The notes: generated by a model from the letters alone, not told the origin. Positions 33,818-42,920 are shown, counted from the stretch's first letter. The stretch: 64,000 nt of DNA from an uncultured Bacteroidales bacterium (GCA_902802265.1 CADCLN010000006.1:1-64000); one strand, 5' to 3'. Numbers and translations: made by a program.

Positions 33818-36800
33818 TTATTTCTTAGCAACGTAGTACTTGCGAGTAGCAATCTGACCGTTGTAGTCAAGAGCAGAGTAAGCAACTTCATAGATGTAAC
33901 CATCTGCAAGGTTGAGGGTAGCATTCTGGTGGATACCGCCAGCGATAACAACGTTCATGTTAGCACCCTGGTTAGCTCTCTGGAGAGCGGCCTTGCAAGC
34001 TGCGTCGCCATCCTGAGCAGAAGCGCTGCCCTTGAAGACGTTAGTTACAGCGATGTGCTTCTTGTAGCATGGAGTGATAACTTCAGCAGTGTAAGTAGTT
34101 GGGTAGATTGTGATTGTAGAAGCATCTACAAACTTAACCTTACCAAGAGTACCACCGAGCTGAGAAATCTTGTTGCCTTCTACGAAGAGTGCGATTGGCT
34201 GAACACGGGCGCTGATGTTGCGGATGAAGTTCACAAGCTTACCGTTAATCTTGTCGAGGAAGTTCTGGATTGTGTTGTCAATCTTGTTTTCAATGCGTGT
34301 CTCGTAATATTCGATGTTACCGAGATAATCATTAACATAGCCAACAAGCTTAGCAATATCGTCAACAAGAACCTTTGTATTGTTCAAGTCGTAGTTAACC
34401 TGACCAAGGATGTCTTCAACCTGAGATTGGAATGAAAGTACGAAATACTTCTGACTGCCGTCATCTACAAATCTATAGTAAGTAGGATCTGCAGCAACTG
34501 AGCGGCCATTGATTGTGACTGTCTTACCATCAGGACTAATTGTAACATCATCTGTCAGTTTCATGTAAACTGTGATATTGAACTTACCTGCGAATGAACC
34601 GTCTGCATCGATTGGCTTAATGTCAATCTTAGCAATATCATTTGCAACCTTATTCTGCAAGAAGTCAACAATCTTGTTGTCCTTGATGCGAGGATTAATA
34701 GTGTTGGTGATATAATTATCAACGCGACGATTAATCTTGTAGATGAGGTTCATTACACGGTAGTAGCCGTCCACATACTTTTCGTCATCAGTGAGGAGTG
34801 TCTTTTCAAACTTGTTCCAGAAGTCAGGAGAGAAGCCTGGAGCCTTCACAGCTGTAGCAGCAATGCCGTAGTTAGAGTAAACGCTGCGAGTGTCGCCGTC
34901 AGCATTCTTATAGTCAGCCTTAACAGCAAGAGCTGGGAGGATACCGTTGAACTGGTTGTAGAGAGTACCAACGAGAGTAGCGATTGATGGGAATGTACCA
35001 CTTGCATCCTTAGCCTTAGTAGCACTTACAACTGTTTCGAATGTGTTTCTGAATGCTTGAGCAATCTTCTTGCTGTCAATCTTAACCTTAACCTTGTCAA
35101 TGTCAGCCTTGCTGAGGTGAGCATCAGCTGCATAGAAGCCGTTTGCAACGGAACGAGTGTAACCGAAGGTAACGAGCTTAGAAGATGGGAGGAGGTTCTT
35201 CAGTTCTATACCAGAAGCCTCTTCCTGGCTGTTCATGAGCTTAATAGGAGTCTTGCTGAAGTCAACACCTGCAGGGTTGATAGTCAAATAAACCTTACCA
35301 GCATTGTCAGAAGCGTCGCTGATGAGTGTACCAGCTCTGCCATTGATCTGACCGTCAACGCTACCAATCATAGCGAGGTCGGCGTCTGTCAGCTTAGCAA
35401 ACCTAGTTACAGATGGGTCAGCATAGTACATCAGTTCAGAAGATGGGAACTCGTATGGAGTATCAGCCTTACCGTAGAAGGCAACGAGTACGTTAGAGTT
35501 AACACCTGCTGGGATGTTGAATGTACCGTACATTGGGTTGTAAGTGCCCTGAACGATAACACCTGTAATCTGGTTGTCGATAGCAGTCTTGATGTTAGTA
35601 ACAGTAGTTGTCAGACCTTCGATAGCTGTCTTGTTCTTTTCAATATTACCCTTGTTTGTTGCAACATCTTTCTTTACTGCTTCAACGTCTTTCTTAACCT
35701 TGTCAATAGCTTTGTCCAAAGCTGTCTTGTAAGTCTCAACCTTTGTGTCAAGCTTACCGATTTTAGTATCAAGAGTAGAAACCTGAGTTTCGAGGGTAGA
35801 AATCTTACCTTCAGCAGTAGTCATCTTGCCTTCGAGAGTAGAAACCTTACCTTCAACGGTTTTCATCTTGCCTTCGAGAGTAGAAACCTTACCTTCAACG
35901 GTTTTCATCTTGCCTTCGAGAGAAATGATCTTGCCTTCCTGAAGGGCAACCGTACCAGCGAGTGTAGCAACTTCACCTGTAAGTAAAGTTACAGCACCTT
36001 CGAGTTTACCAACCTTACCATCAAGAGAAAGAACTTTACCGTCAAGTATTCCGAGATGACCTTCAATTCCCAAAAGCTGACCAGTAATTGTCAGAATCTG
36101 ACCTTCAATTCCAGCAATTTCACCTTGCATAACAGTTACAGCGCCAGTAAGACCTGCAATAACAAGATCCTGAAGAGCATCAGCAGCCTTGTAAGCAATA
36201 GTCAGGTCTTTCACAGCCTGAGCAAGTTCTTCCTTAGTAGCATAATTCTTCTTGAGATCTTCAACTTCTGACTTGAGGTCAGCAATAGCAGTAATCAATG
36301 TAGAGAGGTCAACAGGTGTACCTGGTACAAGACCGTCAACAACGCCTTCGAGGAGACCCAGTTTGTAGAGTACCCAATGGAGAGTCTTGTCAAGAGTCTC
36401 GATTTTATCAGCATTTGAATTAGCCAAAGTCAGAGCAGCAGTAGCATCCTTCTGAACGTCAGAAATCTGACTTCCGAGCTGACCAGCGATAGTAGCAAGG
36501 TCATCCTTCACTTTACCAATCTGACCAACGAGATCCTTGTAATCATCAACCATCTTTTGATTGAGTTCGTCCTTAGTCTTACCGATCTGCTCCATAACAT
36601 CTTCATACTTAGAGAGAGCCTTCTGTGCTTCCTGATAAGCAAGATCAGCCTTATCCTGAGCAGCCTGAACAGCCTTGTTAACCGTACTGAGTTCGGCAGC
36701 GAGAACAGCTGTAGTTACATACTGAGAGAGGTCGAGACCTTCGATAGCGGTCTGCAGCTTAGCAATGTCAATCTTGTTCTGCTCTACGTCAGACTTGAGG

Positions 36801-38659
36801 GTAGAGAGACCAGAAGTAGCTTCCTGCAGCTTAGCGATGTCAGCCTGAACAGTTGTGAGGGTATTCTGGAGACCTGTCTGAGCATCCTTCAGTTCCTTGA
36901 TAACCTGAGCGTCGTTTACAACGTTCTTAGCGATAGTTTCAACATCTTCCTTCGTGAGTGATGTTGGGTATGGGTGAGCAACGAGCCATTCGTTCAGAAC
37001 GCTGGAAGCAATCTTGGCAACCTGTTCTGGAGTGAGGCAAGAGCAAGCGCACTTGGCAGCATCGATCAGAGCCTGAACTTCAGCAGTTGTAGAGTAAGCC
37101 TTCAGAGCCTTTTCCAGTTCGTCGTCGATAACGTCAAGAACGTCAGCTGTAGTAGCGTAAGGAGCAAGGTAAGAAGCGATATCTTCCTTAGTGATTACGT
37201 CCTTGATAGCTTCGGTGATGAGGTTCTTCACTTCAGCAGCAGTCAGACCTGGAGTCAGACCTTCGAGAGCCTTAGCGATAGCGTCGTTGATGAGGAGCTG
37301 AATCTTGTCAGTAGTAGCATAGTCAGCGAGAGCCTGCTTAACAGCATCGTTGATGAGAGCCTTAACATCGTTTTCAGAAAGAACACCCTTCATAGCTTCG
37401 TTCACTGCATTCTGAACGTCAGCAGCAGTAGTGTAGTTCTTCAGTCTTTCTGTAACGATTTCGTTTACAAGAACCTTAACTGCATTTTCATCCAGACCGT
37501 TGTTGCCAACACCCTTGAGAGCTTCAGTAACAATCTTAGTTACGAGGTTTTCAATTTCTGCTTCAGACATACCTGGCTGAACAGTCTTCAGTGCTTCAGC
37601 GATGAGCTTGTTAACTTCGTCAGTTGTTGGGTAAGCATTGAGAGCGTCCTTGCCCAGAACATCCTTCAGCGCTTCAGTGATAGCCTTCTGAATTTCGAGA
37701 GCGATGTCAGAAGCACTGATGTGTGGATAGTCTGCCACATGTCCCTTCAGAGCGTCCTGAATAGCCTTTGTTACAAGGTTTTCAACTTCGGGCTGAGTCA
37801 TGCCTTGTTTCCATCCAGCCAAAGCAGCCTTGATAGCCTTGTCAATCATGCCGTCAACTTCAGCAGCAGTAAGGTGATTGTCTGTAGCTGCATAAGCGTT
37901 GATAGCCTTGTCAATCAGACTTTCGATGTAAGCCTGAGTTGGGATGTCAGACTTCAGAGCATAATCAGCGAGAGCCTTAGTGATGGCAGCCTCGATGAGG
38001 GCATCAACCTGACCCTTGTCCAGAATCTGGTGGTTATAGATCCACTCTGTGATAATGGTTTGAACGTCGTCCTTAGTCAGACCCTGAGGATTCTTTGCCA
38101 GATATGCAGCAATGAGAGTCTCCACGTCGTCAGAAGTCAGACCTGGGTTAGTAACGAGATAACCCTTAATGAGATCTTCAACATCAGACTTGCTGACACC
38201 TGGATGAGCAGCAGCATAGTCTTCAATCATCTTCTGAACCTCTGCCTTCTGAGCGTCAGAAAGCTTAGAGATTACGTCGTTGATTGCAGCTGTAATGGCA
38301 GCAGCAACGTCAGACTCTGTCATGTACTTGTCGCCATTGTTGGCAAGAGCGTCGGAAATCGACTGGTCGATCATAGCCTGGATGCGTGCATCCAAGGTAC
38401 CATCACCACAAGTACAAGACTTGATTGCAGCAAGGGCAGCGTTGATTGCGTCGATCTGGTCCTGCAGACCTTTCACCTGAGCAGCCAACAATGTCTTGAG
38501 ATTGGCATCCTGAGCAGCGATGGCATCAGTGTAGCCGTTGACGAGCTCCTGCTTGTTCTGAGCAAGAGCATCCTCCTCTGTGTCCTTACAAGAAGTCACA
38601 AAACCTGCACTGGAAAATGCCAGTGCAAGCACGAGCAAGTTTGTAAATTTTCTTCTCAT
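33818..38659 (-). CDS. Giant repeat lipoprotein, surface-fibre or S-layer-like
   Basis: A 1613-aa protein, the largest in the window. The lipoprotein signal ends VTSC with Cys24. Residues 95-575 hold about 20 helical repeats of 16-30 residues with the core LTxxDVxxLIxxAIxxAL (for example LTSDDVETLIAAYL, MSEAEIENLVTKIV). Residues 575-1030 are mostly coiled coil; near 870-990 there are exact heptads of the VSTLEGKMKTVEGK type, suggesting a trimeric or dimeric stalk. Residues 1030-1613 form a C-terminal mixed alpha/beta domain starting ITGVIVQGTYNPMYGTFNIP. Cysteines occur as C82xC84 and C537xC539xC541. The likely role is an outer-membrane-anchored fibre or S-layer component; this is inference from architecture and the OmpA neighbour. 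Confidence 0.75.
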   Translation of the reverse strand: MRRKFTNLLVLALAFSSAGFVTSCKDTEEDALAQNKQELVNGYTDAIAAQDANLKTLLAAQVKGLQDQIDAINAALAAIKSCTCGDGTLDARIQAMIDQSISDALANNGDKYMTESDVAAAITAAINDVISKLSDAQKAEVQKMIEDYAAAHPGVSKSDVEDLIKGYLVTNPGLTSDDVETLIAAYLAKNPQGLTKDDVQTIITEWIYNHQILDKGQVDALIEAAITKALADYALKSDIPTQAYIESLIDKAINAYAATDNHLTAAEVDGMIDKAIKAALAGWKQGMTQPEVENLVTKAIQDALKGHVADYPHISASDIALEIQKAITEALKDVLGKDALNAYPTTDEVNKLIAEALKTVQPGMSEAEIENLVTKIVTEALKGVGNNGLDENAVKVLVNEIVTERLKNYTTAADVQNAVNEAMKGVLSENDVKALINDAVKQALADYATTDKIQLLINDAIAKALEGLTPGLTAAEVKNLITEAIKDVITKEDIASYLAPYATTADVLDVIDDELEKALKAYSTTAEVQALIDAAKCACSCLTPEQVAKIASSVLNEWLVAHPYPTSLTKEDVETIAKNVVNDAQVIKELKDAQTGLQNTLTTVQADIAKLQEATSGLSTLKSDVEQNKIDIAKLQTAIEGLDLSQYVTTAVLAAELSTVNKAVQAAQDKADLAYQEAQKALSKYEDVMEQIGKTKDELNQKMVDDYKDLVGQIGKVKDDLATIAGQLGSQISDVQKDATAALTLANSNADKIETLDKTLHWVLYKLGLLEGVVDGLVPGTPVDLSTLITAIADLKSEVEDLKKNYATKEELAQAVKDLTIAYKAADALQDLVIAGLTGAVTVMQGEIAGIEGQILTITGQLLGIEGHLGILDGKVLSLDGKVGKLEGAVTLLTGEVATLAGTVALQEGKIISLEGKMKTVEGKVSTLEGKMKTVEGKVSTLEGKMTTAEGKISTLETQVSTLDTKIGKLDTKVETYKTALDKAIDKVKKDVEAVKKDVATNKGNIEKNKTAIEGLTTTVTNIKTAIDNQITGVIVQGTYNPMYGTFNIPAGVNSNVLVAFYGKADTPYEFPSSELMYYADPSVTRFAKLTDADLAMIGSVDGQINGRAGTLISDASDNAGKVYLTINPAGVDFSKTPIKLMNSQEEASGIELKNLLPSSKLVTFGYTRSVANGFYAADAHLSKADIDKVKVKIDSKKIAQAFRNTFETVVSATKAKDASGTFPSIATLVGTLYNQFNGILPALAVKADYKNADGDTRSVYSNYGIAATAVKAPGFSPDFWNKFEKTLLTDDEKYVDGYYRVMNLIYKINRRVDNYITNTINPRIKDNKIVDFLQNKVANDIAKIDIKPIDADGSFAGKFNITVYMKLTDDVTISPDGKTVTINGRSVAADPTYYRFVDDGSQKYFVLSFQSQVEDILGQVNYDLNNTKVLVDDIAKLVGYVNDYLGNIEYYETRIENKIDNTIQNFLDKINGKLVNFIRNISARVQPIALFVEGNKISQLGGTLGKVKFVDASTITIYPTTYTAEVITPCYKKHIAVTNVFKGSASAQDGDAACKAALQRANQGANMNVVIAGGIHQNATLNLADGYIYEVAYSALDYNGQIATRKYYVAKK
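35822..35920 (-). repeat. 42-bp exact tandem repeat inside the giant lipoprotein gene
   Basis: A 42-bp unit starting at 35822 recurs identically at 35864 and continues into a third copy at 35906. It encodes two heptads, VSTLEGK and MKTVEGK. The exact identity at the DNA level suggests recent duplication and potential for length change in steps of 14 residues. Confidence 0.85.
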
Positions 38660-38758
38660 GTTGTTTTTAAAAATTTATAAAGTGGTTAATAATAAAAATT
38701 GGTTTCTACGCGCATACATTATTATATAATATGGAGTGCAATAACACTAAAATCGGGA

Positions 38759-38766
38759 CAAATTTA
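38759..38766 (-). promoter_or_regulatory. -7 box of the giant lipoprotein operon
   Basis: TAAATTTG on the minus strand, 100 bp before the start at 38659. A -33 element is not obvious, so this is a weaker match than others in the window. Confidence 0.45.
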
Positions 38767-38959
38767 GTAATAAAAACATTCTCGGTCTTCATAAAGGGGA
38801 ATAAATGAGTGTATTTTTAAGAAAATTTCACATAAAAATGACGTGTTTACTTATAAATTGTGTCTTAAACTACATATTTTCTCGTAAAAGTATGAAAAAT
38901 GCCTTCCACAAAAAGAAAGGATTTTCACTACAAAAAACGCAAAATCGGCGCATAAATTG

Positions 38960-38990
38960 TTTGCTGTTTGAGATATTTCCACTATTTTTG
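38960..38990 (+). promoter_or_regulatory. Promoter of the HhH outer-membrane protein gene
   Basis: -33 TTTG at 38960-38963 and -7 TATTTTTG at 38983-38990 with 19 nt between. The ATG is at 39017, leaving a very short leader. Confidence 0.6.
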
Positions 38991-39016
38991 CAAAAGAAAA
39001 ACAAAACCATCCCTGT

Positions 39017-41152
39017 ATGTTCGTATTCAAAAGGATTTCCATTGCAGCGATTACATGGGCTTTCCCGTTGATTCTCTGTGCACAAAGTCCCATTTCGTGG
39101 GAAGATTTCATTGAGCAAATACTGGAAGAGGACGTTGACGACAGCCAACAGGACAAGGATGTGTATGAACTGTTGGAAGAGATCCATGCACACCCCTTCA
39201 ATCTGAACCAGGCAACGGTGGAAGATTTGCGCCAACTGCCCTTCCTCAGCGAAGAACAAGCCCGCGACATTGTGTTCTATCGGGTGATGTACGGACCTCT
39301 CTACAGCACGGGCGAACTGATGTTCATCGAAACCCTGAGCAAACAAGACCGAGAATACCTGCAACTGTTTTGCTATGCAGGAGAACCAGCTCCGCAGCAA
39401 GGGGTGAAAAAGGCCCAAGGAAGCCTGCTGAAAAACTTGCGGAACGAAGCCATCCTCAGAACGGACATACCTTTTTATTATAAGGCAGGGCAGCAAGACT
39501 ATCCCGAAGAGGTGCTTGCCAAAAATCCAAATCTCAGCTATCGCGGCGACCCGCTCCATCTTGCCTTCAGATATTCCCTAAGCAGCATGAACCATCTGTT
39601 CGCGGGCGTGCAATTGGAGAAAGATGCGGGTGAGCGCGGCTGTGACTACATCTCTGGCTATTTGATGCTGAAAGATTATTTGATAGGCAAGCGGAGCAGC
39701 ATACGCGAAGCTGTCCTCGGCAACTATCGGGCAAATTTCGGCATGGGACTGGTCATGAACACCAATGCCAGCTTTGATAAGTCCATGATGGTCAACCGAC
39801 TGGGGCATCTGGAACATGGATTCAGCAAACATTCCTCAACGATGGAAGCGGGCTATCTGACAGGAGCTGCCATCAGATACCAATACGGGGCATTGACCTT
39901 TTCTGCCTTCGGTGGCTATAACAAGATTGACGGAACGTTTGCAAAGGATTCGGCGGGCATCACTTCTCTCAAGACAGACGGGTTGCACAGAACGCCTTTG
40001 GAACACAGCAAACGCCGCAATATCAGCGTCATCAATGTGGGCGGGAATATCCATTGGGAGAGCAATAGTCAGAATGTGCAACTGTCGGCTACGGCTGTGG
40101 CTACGCACTACTCTACCCCCTTGATGCCCAAATGGGACACTCCTTCCACACTATACAGGAAATACAATGCCCAGGGACAGGATTTTCAGGCCTACAGCCT
40201 GGCTTACCTTTGGCGCGGAAACAAACTCAAGTTTACAGGCGAGACGGCTCTGAGCCACGCAACAGGACTGCTAACTGGCGACGGGAAGCAACTGGGATTT
40301 GCCACCCTCAACACGCTGCAATATCGGGTGAACAGCGAAAACACGTTGACGGCTTCTTTCAGATACTACGGAGCGAAATTTGTCAGTATCAACGGAAAGG
40401 CTTTTGGAGAAAACGCGCGGCCACAGAACGAAGAAGGGGTGTATTTGGCCTGGAACACGACGATGATACCAGGTGTGCGCATAGACACCTACGTGGATTT
40501 GATGTATTTCCCCTGGTTGAAATACAGCGTGAGCAACCAGTCGTACGGTTTTGACTATATGTTGCAAGCGACCCTCACCCAAAGCAGGAGTAGCGAATGG
40601 TTCTTTCGGTATCGGATGAAATCGAAACAGCAGAATGCCCAAGACGAAGCGGAGCAGAAGGCAAGCATCCAGGAACAGGAAGAGCGCGAAACGCTTCTGC
40701 ATTATAATATGCGGCACACGCTGAAGGTTCAGCACACGTTGTCCGTAGGGAAAGCATGGACTTTCAGCACCACTCTCAACGGTTGTCTGGTTGATTTCGG
40801 ACCGAATATGTTGGAAAAGGGAATTTCGATTGGTGAGCATGTGCGATGGATGCCCATAACGGAAAAAGTAAAGTTGGATGTAGGCTTTACTTATTTTTAT
40901 ACAGACAGTTACGATGCACGCGTCTATGCCTATGAGCCTTCGTTGCTCTACAGTTTTGGCCTCACATCTTATTCCTACCACGGCTTCCGAGGCATTGTCA
41001 TGACCAGCTGGAACATCTGCAAGGGCTTAACCCTGACTGGCAAGTTCGGCATCACCAAGTATTTCAACCGCGACACCATCGGCTCAGGCACCGAACTTAT
41101 TGCAGCCAATCACCGCGAAGACTTGCAGGTCATGGTACGCTGGAAGTTCTGA
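39017..41152 (+). CDS. Helix-hairpin-helix domain protein with a predicted outer-membrane barrel
   Basis: A 711-aa exported protein. Residues 1-22 are a signal peptide (FPLILCAQ). Residues 58-110 contain a ComEA-like helix-hairpin-helix, PFNLNQATVEDLRQLPFLSE and then EQARDIVFYRVMYGPL. From about residue 150 to the end are amphipathic strands rich in Tyr, Phe and Gly, ending LQVMVRWKF with the terminal aromatic of outer-membrane barrels. Such HhH-barrel proteins recur in Bacteroidetes but their role is not established; a link to DNA binding or uptake is only suggested by the HhH. It stands alone with its own promoter. Confidence 0.75.
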   Translation: MFVFKRISIAAITWAFPLILCAQSPISWEDFIEQILEEDVDDSQQDKDVYELLEEIHAHPFNLNQATVEDLRQLPFLSEEQARDIVFYRVMYGPLYSTGELMFIETLSKQDREYLQLFCYAGEPAPQQGVKKAQGSLLKNLRNEAILRTDIPFYYKAGQQDYPEEVLAKNPNLSYRGDPLHLAFRYSLSSMNHLFAGVQLEKDAGERGCDYISGYLMLKDYLIGKRSSIREAVLGNYRANFGMGLVMNTNASFDKSMMVNRLGHLEHGFSKHSSTMEAGYLTGAAIRYQYGALTFSAFGGYNKIDGTFAKDSAGITSLKTDGLHRTPLEHSKRRNISVINVGGNIHWESNSQNVQLSATAVATHYSTPLMPKWDTPSTLYRKYNAQGQDFQAYSLAYLWRGNKLKFTGETALSHATGLLTGDGKQLGFATLNTLQYRVNSENTLTASFRYYGAKFVSINGKAFGENARPQNEEGVYLAWNTTMIPGVRIDTYVDLMYFPWLKYSVSNQSYGFDYMLQATLTQSRSSEWFFRYRMKSKQQNAQDEAEQKASIQEQEERETLLHYNMRHTLKVQHTLSVGKAWTFSTTLNGCLVDFGPNMLEKGISIGEHVRWMPITEKVKLDVGFTYFYTDSYDARVYAYEPSLLYSFGLTSYSYHGFRGIVMTSWNICKGLTLTGKFGITKYFNRDTIGSGTELIAANHREDLQVMVRWKF

Positions 41153-41268
41153 CTCCCCCTCTCTACATACAACAGCAGGACCAATATTTTTTGTTTTCCC
41201 TGGTAATTTTTTGAAGCAAAGTTACACTTTGTGGTTAATCAGTTTGTAATCATCGTGTTATGTCGGAA

Positions 41269-41312
41269 AAAGTTACATGAAAGTTACATGAAAGTTGCAC
41301 TAAAGTTACATC
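41269..41312 (+). repeat. Four tandem 11-bp repeats (AAAGTTACATG)
   Basis: AAAGTTACATG, AAAGTTACATG, AAAGTTGCACT and AAAGTTACATC follow each other without gaps. A further related copy, AAAGTTACACT, is at 41218-41228. The period equals one helical turn, so all copies face the same side. The function is unknown. Confidence 0.7.
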
Positions 41313-41347
41313 GATTCCGTCTTTTTATGGCGCAAATTTGTCAACAT

Positions 41348-41483
41348 TTGTACGTCAGTGGCACTGCATTGCTGCTGCGGTACGAAAGTTCTCCCGCTGC
41401 GGTGGCAATGCAGTGCCAGACGAGTAGCAAAGTTCTCCCACGGCAGCGAGAGAACTTTGCTACTGAGATGAGAGAACTTTGCT
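41348..41483. repeat. Composite repeat element, copy B
   Basis: It is homologous to element A at 15773-15948 but in the opposite orientation. 41348-41374 equals the complement of 15922-15948 over 27 bp. The inner palindrome GTAGCAAAGTTCTC (41424-41437) / GAGAACTTTGCTAC (41450-41463) has the loop CCACGGCAGCGA, close to the loop of A. B lacks one internal module of about 45 bp present in A. It lies between convergent genes ending at 41152 and 41519. Confidence 0.8.
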
Positions 41484-41518
41484 TTTCAGATGAATGTTGC
41501 ATTGTTGCAACATGATTT

Positions 41519-42265
41519 TTAGTGTGAAAGGCAGGAGAAAAGCAGTTCCCAGTGGTCGCAAAGGGACTGCATGGAGGGGAAAAGAAGGTTTGCTCCCTGT
41601 GACAAAAGAGCTTCGTCGGGAAGAGGACCTGTGTTGACGGCGATGGTGAAGACACCTGCGGCAACAGCGGCTTGAACGCCGAGGGGAGCGTTTTCCACAA
41701 CAATGAAATGAGAAGGGGAAAGCTCGCAAGATTGGTAGTGGGCAAACTTCTGCATCCCCATGAGATATGGCTCGGGGTTAGGCTTTCCCTTTTTCACGTC
41801 GAAAGCAGTCACCATGAGTTCGGGACGGAAGATGTCAGGGAAATGAGTGTTCAGCCGACCGAGCAGGGATTTTTGACCTGAGCCTGTGACAATCATGGGA
41901 GTAATGCCTGATGCTTTTACTTTCTGAAGGAGTTCGTAAGCTCCAGGCATGGGGGGAGCAGGGTCACATTTGTTGAAAAGTTCTGCTTTGTAGGCATAGA
42001 TTTCTGCGATTTCCTCGGGGGTAGCATCGTGGCCGCGTTCCCGTTGCGAAACGATATTGATGGTGCCTGCTCCTGTGCGGCCTTCGTGCATATATGCTTC
42101 TTCCTTAGAGAATTGCGTGAATTTGAAATGCTGCATGGCTTGATGCCAGCAGGAAGCATGGTTCTTCATGGAATCGTAAAGCACGCCGTCCATGTCGAAC
42201 ATGACGGCTTGCAGGTGGACAGAACCATAAGAGCGGAGCGCTTGAGTGATTTGGGCTTGGGTCAT
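41519..42265 (-). CDS. HAD superfamily phosphatase (beta-phosphoglucomutase-like)
   Basis: A 248-aa cytoplasmic hydrolase. HAD motif I is VMFDMDGVLYDSM (nucleophile Asp24, acid/base Asp26), motif II is MIVTGSGQ, the Lys motif is KKGKPNPEPYLMGM, and motif IV is VVENAPLGVQAAVAAG. The helical cap after motif I places it with the beta-phosphoglucomutase/phosphatase subfamily. The substrate is not predictable; it is a sugar phosphatase or mutase by family. It is downstream of gmk by about 50 bp on the same strand. Confidence 0.88.
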   Translation of the reverse strand: MTQAQITQALRSYGSVHLQAVMFDMDGVLYDSMKNHASCWHQAMQHFKFTQFSKEEAYMHEGRTGAGTINIVSQRERGHDATPEEIAEIYAYKAELFNKCDPAPPMPGAYELLQKVKASGITPMIVTGSGQKSLLGRLNTHFPDIFRPELMVTAFDVKKGKPNPEPYLMGMQKFAHYQSCELSPSHFIVVENAPLGVQAAVAAGVFTIAVNTGPLPDEALLSQGANLLFPSMQSLCDHWELLFSCLSH

Positions 42266-42318
42266 AGAGCTGGTTTTTGCTGTGATACAGCAAAATACGG
42301 GACAAGAGGGAGAAAGGA

Positions 42319-42888
42319 CTATTCGTTGAGGAAATCTTCGATGAGGGTGGAGACTTCGACTTGGGCTATCTCAAGGTTGTCGTTGATGACAATTTCGTCG
42401 AACTGGGGGGCAAAAGAAAGTTCTTCTTCGGCTTTTGCCAAGCGCTGTTCGATGATTTCGGGTGCATCGGTGCCTCGGTTTTCAAGACGGCGGCGCAGTT
42501 CAGCAACGGATGGTGGCTGGATGAAGATAGCAAGAGCACGTTTACCGTAAAGTTTCTTGATGTTGAGCGCACCTTTCACGTCCACATCGAAGATGATGTT
42601 GTCACCCTGGGCCAGTTGCTTGTCAACCTGTGACTTGAGGGTGCCGTAGAAGAGTCCAGGATAGACTTCTTCGTATTCCACAAAATCGCCATTGGCTACG
42701 TGAGCGTTGAATTCGTCGATGGTCTTGAAGAAGTATTGTTCCCCATCCTTTTCGCCTTCGCGTGGGGCACGTGTGGTGACAGAGACGGAGAAACGAAGGT
42801 CGAGGTCGGTTTCGTTACAGAGGAATTTAACGATGGTAGATTTGCCGCTGCCAGAGGGCGCGGCACAAATGATGAGTTTGCCTTGCAT
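42319..42888 (-). CDS. gmk: Guanylate kinase
   Basis: A 189-aa cytoplasmic kinase that converts GMP to GDP with ATP. It has the P-loop IICAAPSGSGKSTIVKFL, the GMP-binding RFSVSVTTRAPREGEKDGEQYF, GDFVEYEEVYPGLFYGT, IIFDVDVKGALNIKKLY and IFIQPPSVAELRRRLENRGT. The length is typical. It follows yicC by 32 bp. Confidence 0.96.
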   Translation of the reverse strand: MQGKLIICAAPSGSGKSTIVKFLCNETDLDLRFSVSVTTRAPREGEKDGEQYFFKTIDEFNAHVANGDFVEYEEVYPGLFYGTLKSQVDKQLAQGDNIIFDVDVKGALNIKKLYGKRALAIFIQPPSVAELRRRLENRGTDAPEIIEQRLAKAEEELSFAPQFDEIVINDNLEIAQVEVSTLIEDFLNE

Positions 42889-42920
42889 AGGGATGAATTG
42901 GTTTTTAATGGAATAACTGG

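Larger units (their letters stand above)
38660..39016. other. 357-bp divergent A/T-rich intergenic region
   Basis: It contains a minus-strand -7 box for the giant lipoprotein (38759-38766), giving a leader of about 95 nt, and a plus-strand promoter for the HhH gene (38960-38990). I see no inverted repeats flanking the minus promoter and no other gene. Confidence 0.5.
41153..41518. other. 366-bp convergent intergenic region
   Basis: No gene is seen. It holds a palindrome CAAAGTTACACTTTG (41217-41231), four tandem 11-bp repeats (41269-41312) and composite repeat element B (41348-41483). Confidence 0.6.

Noticed and set aside
36974-38680. 568-aa plus-strand open frame opposite the giant lipoprotein gene, and others at 35057-35986 and 33929-34435
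   Set aside because: They are antisense shadows of a repetitive, stop-poor coding sequence. The minus frame has a signal peptide, repeats and heptads; the plus frames show no family features and low-complexity Ser/Leu/Val content.
38660-38800. Invertible (phase-variable) promoter upstream of the giant lipoprotein, as known for some Bacteroides surface loci
   Set aside because: No inverted repeats flanking the promoter and no recombinase gene in the neighbourhood were seen.
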